DNA from: a virus
Strand: one strand, 5' to 3'
Virus record (IMG/VR): IMGVR_UViG_3300029448_000082
Span: 1 to 46,028 of that record
DNA length: 46,028 nucleotides
In this document: positions 17,132-23,516 of the stretch, one piece after another
How the letters are laid out: each line of letters starts with the position of its first letter
Numbering within the stretch: the first letter of the stretch is position 1
The notes under the pieces: model-generated
What the model saw: the letters and a program-made list of their open reading frames with translations, nothing else
The model's database searches: none
What the model was told of the DNA's origin: nothing
Translations under genes and position numbers: made by a program

Positions 17132-17164
17132 CCTTGTCATTTGATATATACTCCAAGTAAGACA

Positions 17165-18901
17165 TTATAGAGAACTATAACCTACTGGATTGAGAACAAA
17201 GCCGTCAATATCAGACGGCATTTTGTCTTTTGAGATGTATGCAAGATTAGAACTTCCATACTGATTGTCCTTAACTACATCATCATCAATAGTCGGAAAC
17301 ATAGAACTCATAATACCTGCTAATTTAAAAGACATATTATCTTTGTCAAAATCTACAAAGAAGTCTGAATTGTTAAAGCAGTCTATTACGTGTCTTGTTG
17401 GAGTGTTTGGATTATCCATAATCTCTACTAGACGTTCTCTATAGAACTCCTGTGTAAGGATTGGTATTTCAAACGTATCAAACAGACTATCAATAGTCAT
17501 AGTAGCCTTTGTATACTTATTTTGCCTAACAAATCTAAGCATTGGCTCTATCAAATACACTTTGTCGCTTTTAATACCTAATAAGTCTGATAGATACTTA
17601 CTATCTTTTTTGTATTGACTTATATTTGTATATGCTCCGTCGTGTATATGAATCCTATCACTAATGTCTAATAGTTTGTCTTTTTCGTATTTTATTACGT
17701 TTTTAGTAAGTAGAGACTTAAATAGAGACGTATCATACAAGTCGTGTATATTACGTTCTCGCATTTCGTCTGCTAACTGAGTACCTAAGTCGTAACACTT
17801 ATCTACTACTTGACTCCAGAATATACTCCAATGTAGCATTTTATCTGCATTTAAAGTTCCCGAATGATATCTAAGCTCTACACCTTGATTAGCTTGAAAG
17901 TGACTATGTAAGTTCAGTCCGTGATATCTCTTTTCGTTGTACTTATTATTACTAAAGCCACAATCGTCGTAATAGTATTCTAAGAAACTATCTCTGTCGC
18001 AGATATATCGTAATTCATCAAACGACTGAGATACTGGTTTACACCAATTACTAGTTCTACGACTAGATGGCAACCAACTATATATATGTGGTTCTATCAT
18101 CTTAGTCATAATTACTAGCATTAAGAAGTGTTGCCAGTCATAGTCTCTTGTGTCTATATGTAAGTGATATCCACATTTCCTACTAATGTAAGCGTCTACT
18201 GATTTTTTAAGAGTATCTGTAATAGTAAGCATATCTTTATACAAAACGTCTCCACGTCTTGGGCTTACTACAACTTCTCCTCCATAGCTATCATCTCCAC
18301 CATTGACACTTCCGTCGTAAACTACGTTAAACATAGTGTGTCCATTGCCTCTACCACTTGCTAACTTTCTGGATATTTGGTCATAGACGAAACTATTAGT
18401 CCAGTCTCCTGCGTAATTAGTCTCTATCTCTATACCTTGATAACGTTTAGATTTAATTAGACTAAAAGTATCACTACTATATCCACACTTCTCAGGAGTA
18501 GCAAAGTCCGTATTTTCTTTTATGAAGTTATTACTATAGACGTTCCACTCGTAATTTGCATTACTATGATTAGAGAGGTAACAATCTTCACAATAATACT
18601 CTCCGTCGGATTCGCTATATTGCATATCGTCGTTCCAATAGTCTTCACTACATTCCTCACAATATGTTATATTGTCGTGGTAACAATCCTCACAATACGC
18701 TTCGTCTCCACCTGGAGTGTACAATACACTCTCGTTATGTAACTCGCAACCACAACAATCTGCTGAAAGGTAGTTCTCGTCGTAACACTCTTGACACATC
18801 TCATTGCCCAAATCGTCTGTAACAACATCATCTGATGTCATACGTTCAGAACAATTATGGCAAGGAGCGACAAACTCTTGTGTTTCGTCTTGACTAGGCA
18901 T
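17165..18901 (-). CDS. Amidoligase (COOH-NH2 ligase type) with N-terminal zinc knuckles
   Basis: The 578-aa protein starts with about 95 residues containing at least six Cys pairs (CHNC, CQEC, CCGC, CEDC, CEEC, CEDC; residues 14-107), several zinc-binding modules in a row. The next part carries the amidoligase pattern: GIEIET (156-161), DGS (196-198), GGEVVVSP (207-214), CGYHLHID (243-250) and LRYHSGTL (343-350), as in the glutamate-cysteine-ligase/glutamine-synthetase-like fold. Such enzymes use ATP to form amide bonds to carboxylates. It overlaps the glutamine amidotransferase gene by eight bases, so that enzyme probably supplies ammonia or a partner step. Substrate unknown; candidates are peptides, a protein side chain, or cell wall. 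Its tail region (about 350-578) has no clear motif. Confidence 0.82.
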   Translation of the reverse strand: MPSQDETQEFVAPCHNCSERMTSDDVVTDDLGNEMCQECYDENYLSADCCGCELHNESVLYTPGGDEAYCEDCYHDNITYCEECSEDYWNDDMQYSESDGEYYCEDCYLSNHSNANYEWNVYSNNFIKENTDFATPEKCGYSSDTFSLIKSKRYQGIEIETNYAGDWTNSFVYDQISRKLASGRGNGHTMFNVVYDGSVNGGDDSYGGEVVVSPRRGDVLYKDMLTITDTLKKSVDAYISRKCGYHLHIDTRDYDWQHFLMLVIMTKMIEPHIYSWLPSSRRTSNWCKPVSQSFDELRYICDRDSFLEYYYDDCGFSNNKYNEKRYHGLNLHSHFQANQGVELRYHSGTLNADKMLHWSIFWSQVVDKCYDLGTQLADEMRERNIHDLYDTSLFKSLLTKNVIKYEKDKLLDISDRIHIHDGAYTNISQYKKDSKYLSDLLGIKSDKVYLIEPMLRFVRQNKYTKATMTIDSLFDTFEIPILTQEFYRERLVEIMDNPNTPTRHVIDCFNNSDFFVDFDKDNMSFKLAGIMSSMFPTIDDDVVKDNQYGSSNLAYISKDKMPSDIDGFVLNPVGYSSL

Positions 18902-19949
18902 ATTTCAACTCGGTTTCATCAAAATCATACATCATTTCTGCGACTTGATACTCGTTCATAAGCTCATTAGTCTCAACGTTCATATAATACCATTGATGTT
19001 CAGTTGAGTCGTAAAACCACTCGCTAGGACGTGTGCCTACATAAATTCTGCATAGTTCCTGCTTGTTCATAGACTGCCAGTCTCTGCTAACTAATCCATC
19101 TTTATCATACTCCGGTATTTCGTCGCTCACATAATCATAGTCTGTAAACTCGTAGTCGTAGTATGCACTACCTAAACTACTAGAATAACTATTGATATTG
19201 TGTTGATATACTCTAGACTCATAGTTAAAAGTAGTCTTAACTACATTTGACATAGTATCTCCAAACACAGCAACATTATAACTATACAATGTATTCTTGT
19301 TTAACTTTACTACGTCTACACCAATAATACCTTCTTTACGTAATGCGTCTACAATAAAATCGCTTTCTGACGCATAATATAGTGTCTTCAACTGAGGCAC
19401 ATACGCGACTGAAAGAGGCCTATTAGACTCTCTACATAAATGTAATATCATTGGGTTATTTTTTACATAGCTTAACGCAAAGTCACTATCAAAATCGGCG
19501 ACTGCGTCCTGTATGTTATTAGTAGCGTCAATTGACTTGAATATCAACTGACTATCTACTGGGCATTGTTTATCTAACTGGGTTTGCATTTCTGCTATAT
19601 TATAGACGCAACCATTATGGGCACCTATAACACCACCGACTTGAAATGGGTGTGCATTGTTCTTAACAATAGCACCTTCCGTCGCAAATCTAGTGTGTCC
19701 TAGTAATATATTACTGCCATTGTCTAACGACTTTACGGCACTATTATATTCTTTGCTGTCTACAAACTTACCAGACGGCAAAAGGGACTTATATATATTA
19801 GACTGCTCTCCGATACTTGCAATACCAGACGAATGACTACCACGCGTCTGACTATCTATTGCAATATGCCTTAATACCTTCTTAGCAATCTTAGACTGCC
19901 TCTTAGTATAAGGTTTCGGAGATTTAGCTATTCCATATATTCCACACAT
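18894..19949 (-). CDS. Class II glutamine amidotransferase
   Basis: The 351-aa protein has Cys2 as N-terminal nucleophile (MCGIYGIA), RGSHSSG (36-42), GHTRFATEG (84-92) and AHNGCVYN (110-117), the fingerprint of the Ntn-type glutaminase domain of GlmS/AsnB. It should hydrolyse glutamine and release ammonia. No synthetase or isomerase domain follows; the C-terminal third is acidic and Tyr-rich. With the overlapping amidoligase downstream it forms a two-gene unit. AGGAG is seven bases before the ATG, and a structured RNA at 19986-20054 lies in its leader. Confidence 0.88.
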   Translation of the reverse strand: MCGIYGIAKSPKPYTKRQSKIAKKVLRHIAIDSQTRGSHSSGIASIGEQSNIYKSLLPSGKFVDSKEYNSAVKSLDNGSNILLGHTRFATEGAIVKNNAHPFQVGGVIGAHNGCVYNIAEMQTQLDKQCPVDSQLIFKSIDATNNIQDAVADFDSDFALSYVKNNPMILHLCRESNRPLSVAYVPQLKTLYYASESDFIVDALRKEGIIGVDVVKLNKNTLYSYNVAVFGDTMSNVVKTTFNYESRVYQHNINSYSSSLGSAYYDYEFTDYDYVSDEIPEYDKDGLVSRDWQSMNKQELCRIYVGTRPSEWFYDSTEHQWYYMNVETNELMNEYQVAEMMYDFDETELKYA

Positions 19950-19985
19950 AGTCTATACTCCTTGTTTTGGGTTAATAAAAATCTT

Positions 19986-20054
19986 GCGACTACACTTATT
20001 ACTAGCCGACACGGAAAGGATTACGTGCCTTGAACAAGGGCTAGTGGTAGTCGC
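19986..20054 (-). ncRNA. Structured leader RNA (three-way-junction-like) upstream of the glutamine amidotransferase
   Basis: GCGACTAC (19986-19993) pairs with GTAGTCGC (20047-20054), and ACTAGCC (20001-20007) pairs with GGCTAGT (20039-20045), with an asymmetric internal loop (7 versus 1 base) between the two stems. Inside are two small hairpins: CACG (20010-20013) with CGTG (20024-20027), and CTT/AAG around 20029-20038. All main pairs are Watson-Crick. It lies in the 119-base gap between two leftward genes, 37 bases upstream of the amidotransferase ATG. It could be a riboswitch, ribozyme or processing element; I recognise no known class. Confidence 0.6.
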
Positions 20055-20068
20055 TATATATAAATTAA

Positions 20069-20344
20069 TTATACTATGTCCTTAGTTATATCATAGTTTT
20101 TTAGTCTTACGTCTTCTAATGCGTCCATAACACTAGACATATCATTATGCATTGCGACTATTTCAGTCTGTATTACTCCACTCTCTACATAGAATTGCTG
20201 GACTTCCGACTGCAACTGAACTAATTGACGTTGTATACTGCCTATCATTTGCAGGTTATTTCTATGCGTCTTTATTCTATCGTCTATATTATAGACTATT
20301 CCTGTTTCTTTACTTACTTCTTTATCATTACAACTCTTACACAT
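20069..20344 (-). CDS. Hypothetical coiled-coil protein (91 aa)
   Basis: A CKSC at the N terminus is followed by a long helical heptad-like region (residues about 30-80, IQRQLVQLQSEVQQFY and so on), so it is probably an oligomer. It starts on the base shared with the previous stop. It lies upstream of the structured RNA. Function unknown. Confidence 0.55.
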   Translation of the reverse strand: MCKSCNDKEVSKETGIVYNIDDRIKTHRNNLQMIGSIQRQLVQLQSEVQQFYVESGVIQTEIVAMHNDMSSVMDALEDVRLKNYDITKDIV

Positions 20345-20778
20345 TATCTACCTCCTTGTAGCATTAGTTTACGATTAGCCTTGTGCTGTCGTCTGTATTT
20401 CTTGAACATAGTATCTATCTTACTAGTCGCTTCTGACTCCTTGTCTAAGAAGCCTGACAGATTGACGCTGTTTATACGTCTGTGTGTGTCTAATTGACTA
20501 GTAGGAAAGAACACATTGAACGCTTTGTTGTGGTTATGTAGCATAAATGCAACGTGTTGTATTAAATATCTTACGTCTGCATATGTATTAGCCTCAAAGC
20601 TATGTACTATTTCTTTATCCTTTACGTCTATTGTTACGTCCCAAGACTGCTTATCATAGTCTGGTACAACAAATACTTCTGTGCCTACTTCAAGATGTTC
20701 TATCTCTACTTTAGTCGTATGCCACTGATTACACGAATTGCAACGTTTAGTCTGCGTCATAGTAGTAGTCTCTATCAT
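20344..20778 (-). CDS. Hypothetical 144-aa early protein with zinc knuckle
   Basis: CNSC near residue 13 suggests half of a zinc site, followed by a beta-rich middle (VGTEVFVVPDYD) and a basic C terminus (KKYRRQHKANRKLM). First gene of the leftward accessory run, preceded by GGAGAGGAG and the promoter at 20844-20872. I do not recognise the family. Confidence 0.55.
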   Translation of the reverse strand: MIETTTMTQTKRCNSCNQWHTTKVEIEHLEVGTEVFVVPDYDKQSWDVTIDVKDKEIVHSFEANTYADVRYLIQHVAFMLHNHNKAFNVFFPTSQLDTHRRINSVNLSGFLDKESEATSKIDTMFKKYRRQHKANRKLMLQGGR

Positions 20779-20843
20779 ACTGCGTCTCCTCTCCTGACTT
20801 GCGTCGGATATGTTGTTGTTAATATAGTCTGATTTTACTGCTT

Positions 20844-20872
20844 AATATAGGCATAGATGTCGCCGACTGCAA
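20844..20872 (-). promoter_or_regulatory. Possible leftward promoter of the accessory run
   Basis: On the minus strand TTGCAG (20867-20872) lies 17 bp before TATATT (20844-20849), a good -10 with a weak -35. It points at the gene at 20778. Several GTCGG/CCGAC words, which may be operator sites, lie around it. Confidence 0.4.
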
Positions 20873-20939
20873 GTGTTTTCTTAAATAAATCACATCACGC
20901 TCCGTCTAAAGTCCAGAGTTCCGTCGGCGCCAATTCTGC

Positions 20940-20951
20940 ACAATCTAGCTC
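20940..20951 (+). repeat. 12-bp control element, copy 1
   Basis: ACAATCTAGCTC followed by TTATAAAA. The same 12 bases occur at 21865, 21902 and 22467, only in non-coding DNA of the control region, each followed by an A/T-rich stretch. Here it lies between the divergent promoters of the leftward accessory genes and the rightward small genes. Confidence 0.75.
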
Positions 20952-21016
20952 TTATAAAAGTAACAATTACCCGTCTAAAACTATTTTCAAATATATAAAG
21001 AAATCATTAGGATTAG

Positions 21017-21046
21017 CCGACATTCATAGCTATATTCTTATATGAT
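21017..21046 (+). promoter_or_regulatory. Possible rightward promoter
   Basis: CCGACA (21017-21022), 18 bp, then TATGAT (21041-21046). The predicted transcript would start about 22 bases before the GAGG ribosome-binding site of the gene at 21075. The -35 is only a partial match. Confidence 0.4.
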
Positions 21047-21074
21047 ATTAATTAACTTAATGAGGTTTAACAAA

Positions 21075-21275
21075 ATGAGTACAGAAGCAAAATTACAAGC
21101 TTATAATGATATGCTAAGAGAGGAAAAAGCTCAACAGAGACAGAGTCAAAGAGTCAGAGCAGAATTCAACAGAGACGCAATCAATCAAGCAGAACTTTAC
21201 AGATTTATTTTTGGTAATGAATTTGTAAATACTAATAGTGAAATAATAAAATACAACAATGAAAGGTTGGTATAA
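21075..21275 (+). CDS. Small charged helical protein (66 aa)
   Basis: The frame could start at 21042, but the ATG at 21075 has GAGG nine bases before it, and the earlier ATG overlaps the predicted promoter. The product is highly charged and Gln/Arg-rich in a long helix (EEKAQQRQSQRVRAEFN). It forms a two-gene rightward unit with the next gene, ended by a terminator at 21664. Function unknown. Confidence 0.6.
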   Translation: MSTEAKLQAYNDMLREEKAQQRQSQRVRAEFNRDAINQAELYRFIFGNEFVNTNSEIIKYNNERLV

Positions 21276-21277
21276 CA

Positions 21278-21646
21278 ATGAGTAAAGAAGCAAATAAAAC
21301 ACAGGTATTAGAACGTAGTCAAATGAACCGAGTTAAGTCGGAACAAAGAGACGAGATGTTATCATCTTTTGAGACTATTGCAAACGGAAATAAGGCACTA
21401 TATAATAGTATGGTAAAGTCTTATGACGCTAATCACCTAGTAGTCGGAACTAGAATAGACAATTGGCTTGTCATTAAAGAAAGTAGTCAAGAAGCTAGTC
21501 GTTTAGTAGATACTATTAATCAGAACTTTGCTAGTCTTAATTCTTTAATTGAGAAGACAGGTATTAAACTATCAAAGAAAGGTTCAGACGTCAAAGGAAC
21601 TCCAAAAGCAACACATAAAGTTGAGATTGTTATTCCTAAAAGCTAG
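21278..21646 (+). CDS. Hypothetical 122-aa protein, second of a rightward pair
   Basis: Charged and helical at the N terminus, with a strand-turn-strand part (LVVGTRIDNWLVIKES) and a Lys-rich C-terminal tail (KKGSDVKGTPKATHKVEIVI). It starts two bases after the previous stop with AAAGG upstream. The C-terminal basic tail suggests nucleic acid contact, which is only a guess. Confidence 0.6.
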   Translation: MSKEANKTQVLERSQMNRVKSEQRDEMLSSFETIANGNKALYNSMVKSYDANHLVVGTRIDNWLVIKESSQEASRLVDTINQNFASLNSLIEKTGIKLSKKGSDVKGTPKATHKVEIVIPKS

Positions 21647-21663
21647 TCTAAACTAGACAAATT

Positions 21664-21697
21664 AAGTCGGCTAATTTATTTTAGTCGGCTTTTTTTG
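21664..21697 (+). terminator. Rho-independent terminator of the rightward pair
   Basis: An 11-bp stem (AAGTCGGCTAA at 21664-21674 with TTAGTCGGCTT at 21681-21691, two G-U pairs) around the loop TTTATT is followed directly by a T run. It lies 18 bases after the stop of the gene at 21646. Confidence 0.8.
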
Positions 21698-21800
21698 TGT
21701 CCTTCAAATTTAAAAAGCTAGGAATATTGAAATAGTTTTAGTAAATTAAGTCGGATAGTCTATTCAAAAATCTCAGTCGGAAAAATAAATAAAAAAAGAC

Positions 21801-21829
21801 TTGACTTTTAGTCGCAAACACCTTACCTT
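21801..21829 (+). promoter_or_regulatory. Possible rightward promoter with no gene downstream
   Basis: TTGACT (21801-21806), 17 bp, TACCTT (21824-21829). No rightward gene follows until 23517; the DNA after it carries two copies of the 12-bp element and then leftward genes. TTACCTTA at 21823-21830 is mirrored by TAAGGTAA at 21930-21937, so a short RNA of about 110 bases is possible. Confidence 0.35.
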
Positions 21830-21864
21830 AGAGGGCGGTTGCGGGTGGGAATGCACAATTTTGG

Positions 21865-21876
21865 ACAATCTAGCTC
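21865..21876 (+). repeat. 12-bp control element, copy 2
   Basis: ACAATCTAGCTC, preceded by ACAATTTTGG and followed by TAATAAAA. The preceding ten bases are identical in copy 4, so these two copies share 22 bases. It lies 37 bases before copy 3, downstream (leftward sense) of a minus-strand terminator. Confidence 0.8.
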
Positions 21877-21901
21877 TAATAAAATATATTAGAACTTTTA
21901 G

Positions 21902-21913
21902 ACAATCTAGCTC
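21902..21913 (+). repeat. 12-bp control element, copy 3
   Basis: ACAATCTAGCTC, preceded by ACTTTTAG and followed by TCTTAAAA. It sits just past the minus-strand terminator at 21936-21968. Confidence 0.8.
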
Positions 21914-21935
21914 TCTTAAAATACTCTTTTAAGGT

Positions 21936-21968
21936 AAAAAAGAAAAGCCCCAAGATTTCTCTCAGGGC
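21936..21968 (-). terminator. Rho-independent terminator of the leftward small genes
   Basis: On the minus strand an 8-bp stem (GCCCTGAG with CTTGGGGC, two G-U pairs that exist only in minus-strand RNA) around a 6-base loop is followed by TTTTCTTTTTT. It lies eight bases after the stop of the 49-aa gene. Confidence 0.85.
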
Positions 21969-21975
21969 CATTCTA

Positions 21976-22125
21976 TTACACAAGGTCTTTAAAGCAAGCA
22001 GTTTTAAATTTCTCTGCATCGAACCTTGGGTTCTCGTGACTAAACACTACACAAAGCGCATCAACAAAGTATTTTGTAGTCTTGTTAATTACACCTGCTA
22101 GTGTTTCAAAGTGTTTTTTAGTCAT
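21976..22125 (-). CDS. Small phage protein (49 aa), MTKKHFE type
   Basis: The ATG at 22125 has AAAGGA seven bases ahead. The protein runs MTKKHFETLAGVINKT, then NPRFDAEKFKTACF. The block with NPRFD and a following Phe/Lys-rich helix recalls small hypothetical proteins seen in many phages. No function is known to me. It ends just before a strong terminator and follows a UNCG hairpin, so it may be translated from a processed message. Confidence 0.75.
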   Translation of the reverse strand: MTKKHFETLAGVINKTTKYFVDALCVVFSHENPRFDAEKFKTACFKDLV

Positions 22126-22147
22126 TGTTATTCCTTTCGTAAGTTGT

Positions 22148-22165
22148 GGGGCTCCGGAGAGCCCC
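22148..22165 (-). other. GC-rich UNCG-tetraloop hairpin between small genes
   Basis: On the minus strand GGGGCTC pairs with GAGCCCC around TCCG, a C(UNCG)G loop of the extra-stable type. There is no T run after it, so it is more likely an RNA-stability or attenuation element than a terminator. It lies between the 62-aa and 49-aa genes. Confidence 0.7.
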
Positions 22166-22174
22166 GGGTTATTA

Positions 22175-22363
22175 TTAGCAACTGGTGCAATCTGATATTA
22201 CTTCTGTAATTATCTTTGCGTTGCCTTCTACGTCTCTACGTAGTAACTTCGTTTCCTTCTCTAGTTCTAGTATTCTGTCATATTGCCTAAATAATACATA
22301 CATAAGCAATCCTACGAATATAAAAACTAGTAATGCGATAAGTTCTAGTTCTAAGGTTGTCAT
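22175..22363 (-). CDS. Small membrane protein with coiled coil (62 aa)
   Basis: The ATG at 22363 follows AGGAGGTG. Residues about 6-23 (LIALLVFIFVGLLMYVLF) form one transmembrane helix, followed by a charged coiled-coil helix (YDRILELEKETKLLRRDVEG) and a terminal CTSC. It resembles a small inner-membrane protein such as a spanin-, holin- or exclusion-type factor. It has the same layout as the 75-aa neighbour at 22769. Confidence 0.65.
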   Translation of the reverse strand: MTTLELELIALLVFIFVGLLMYVLFRQYDRILELEKETKLLRRDVEGNAKIITEVISDCTSC

Positions 22364-22466
22364 TTTATTCACCTCCTTTCTGATAGTTCTTGTTGTCATA
22401 CCTTATATTACATATAATAAATTTAAGATGCAAGTATTAAATAAAATAACATTTGAACAATTTTGG

Positions 22467-22478
22467 ACAATCTAGCTC
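22467..22478 (+). repeat. 12-bp control element, copy 4
   Basis: ACAATCTAGCTC, preceded by ACAATTTTGG and followed by GCTTAAAT. It lies between the minus-strand terminator at 22498-22533 and the 62-aa gene, about 104 bases upstream of that gene in the leftward sense. Confidence 0.8.
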
Positions 22479-22497
22479 GCTTAAATAATTTTTTTTT

Positions 22498-22533
22498 ACA
22501 TAAAAGAAAGCCCCAGGTTTTTACACCCAGGGC
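22498..22533 (-). terminator. Rho-independent terminator after the 75-aa gene
   Basis: On the minus strand GCCCTGGG pairs with CCTGGGGC (two G-U pairs) around an 8-base loop, followed by TTTCTTTTATGT. It lies eight bases past the stop of the 75-aa gene and closely resembles the terminator at 21936. Confidence 0.85.
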
Positions 22534-22541
22534 ATCTTTGT

Positions 22542-22769
22542 TTAGGATTTGAAACCCTCCAGTTGCCATATTTTCTCAACCTGGTCATTAGTACTGCACA
22601 AGTTGTTAGCAAGTTTATGAGTTCGAGAGTCAAGACGTTCTATTCTTTCTTCTAACTCGCTTGCGTGGTTCATTCCAATACGGTAACCTTTCTGAAACTC
22701 ATTGCTTAGTGCTTGTACTATATTAATTACTACACTAAATATGAGTGCCATTATTAGTAACTCTATCAT
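22542..22769 (-). CDS. Small membrane protein with coiled coil (75 aa)
   Basis: The ATG at 22769 follows AAGGAG. A hydrophobic segment (about residues 2-20, IELLIMALIFSVVINIVQAL) is followed by a charged helix (ELEERIERLDSRTHKLANNL). It has the same architecture as the 62-aa protein, one membrane helix plus coiled coil, but no close sequence match. Function unknown. Confidence 0.65.
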   Translation of the reverse strand: MIELLIMALIFSVVINIVQALSNEFQKGYRIGMNHASELEERIERLDSRTHKLANNLCSTNDQVEKIWQLEGFKS

Positions 22770-22793
22770 ATTACTACTCCTTAGTAGTTGTGA

Positions 22794-22809
22794 CGGGGCC
22801 GAAGCCCCG
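22794..22809 (-). other. GC-rich UUCG-tetraloop hairpin between small genes
   Basis: On the minus strand CGGGGC pairs with GCCCCG around TTCG, giving the very stable C(UUCG)G loop. No T run follows. It lies between the 57-aa and 75-aa genes, and is paralleled by the hairpin at 22148-22165 between the other two small genes. Confidence 0.75.
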
Positions 22810-22818
22810 CCGTTGTTA

Positions 22819-22992
22819 TTATCCTTTAATGTGTTCGAGTAATTCCTTTGTAGTCATTACTCTTACTGCGTGCCAGTAGCTAAGCTTCTGCTTGGTATCG
22901 TCTGTGTTGGTTGTAAAGCTACCATACCACGGACAATATAAATACATAACCTGAGCTTGAAGCTGTGCTACTTCTATAACATCGCTTGTCAT
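22819..22992 (-). CDS. Small hypothetical protein (57 aa)
   Basis: The ATG at 22992 has AGGAGGTG eleven bases ahead, a strong ribosome-binding site. The product (MTSDVIEVAQLQAQVMYLYC and onward) has an aromatic patch (YCPWYGSF) and a C-terminal helix (TTKELLEHIKG). First gene of the leftward small-gene cluster, driven by the consensus promoter at 23395-23424. Function unknown. Confidence 0.65.
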   Translation of the reverse strand: MTSDVIEVAQLQAQVMYLYCPWYGSFTTNTDDTKQKLSYWHAVRVMTTKELLEHIKG

Positions 22993-23394
22993 TAGTCATC
23001 ACCTCCTTTCAATTGTCAAATACATAGTAAGTCTATGACATAAAACAATAAGAAGCAAGGAATAAAACAGAATAAAACAAAATAAAATAGATAATAATGC
23101 TATTATTAACCTAAAAACCAACCTAAAACGAAGTTTTCAACCTTTTTTACAAATTCCAACTTGGAAAAAGACCCGCCCTCTTTTGGGGAGACAAAAGGTA
23201 CACACAAATTGTGGCTATTTTTCAACCAAAGGGTAAAAATCGGGGTAAAGCTCGTGATATGGGCGTAAATTGCCCTAGGAAATTATTTTTTTTTGAATTT
23301 TTTAGGAATAGGTTCTCTACTATAGAGTATTGAGTGTTATTTAAAGTTAAGTATTAATTATTATTAATCTTTTTTTAGAGCTCCCGAGTATTAT
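22993..23394 (-). other. Long untranslated stretch, possible leader or small RNA
   Basis: No open frame of useful size lies here on either strand. In the leftward sense it would form a leader of about 395 bases from the promoter at 23395. It holds a CTTTTG/CAAAAG hairpin near 23180-23200 followed by GAGGGCGGG and a T run, a GGGC/GCCC hairpin near 23260-23276, and many A/T tracts. It may contain a regulatory RNA; nothing is recognised. Confidence 0.4.
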
Positions 23395-23424
23395 ATTATA
23401 ATTAATTATTTTTATTGTTGTCAA
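23395..23424 (-). promoter_or_regulatory. Consensus sigma70 promoter, leftward
   Basis: On the minus strand a perfect TTGACA (23419-23424) and a perfect TATAAT (23395-23400) are separated by 18 bp. It is the best promoter in the window and points at the cluster of four small genes beginning at 22992, with a leader of about 395 bases. Confidence 0.75.
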
Positions 23425-23477
23425 GATTTATTTTTATTGTGTACTAATTATTTTTTTGACTAACCTTTATTTTTTAC

Positions 23478-23507
23478 TTGACTTGTGTAGTATTATTTAT
23501 GTAAACT
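23478..23507 (+). promoter_or_regulatory. Possible promoter of the rightward packaging and structural genes
   Basis: TTGACT (23478-23483), 18 bp, TAAACT (23502-23507). The predicted start is only about three bases before the ATG at 23517, which has no ribosome-binding site, so the first gene may be leaderless. The -10 is imperfect. Confidence 0.4.
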
Positions 23508-23516
23508 CCATACACA

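Noticed and set aside
19986-20054. Structured element as a tRNA
   Set aside because: The outer stem resembles an acceptor stem, but no T-loop, anticodon arm or fitting length of arms is present.
20940-22478. 12-bp repeats as attachment sites
   Set aside because: No integrase and no tRNA gene are in the window, and four same-strand copies in control DNA do not fit att sites.
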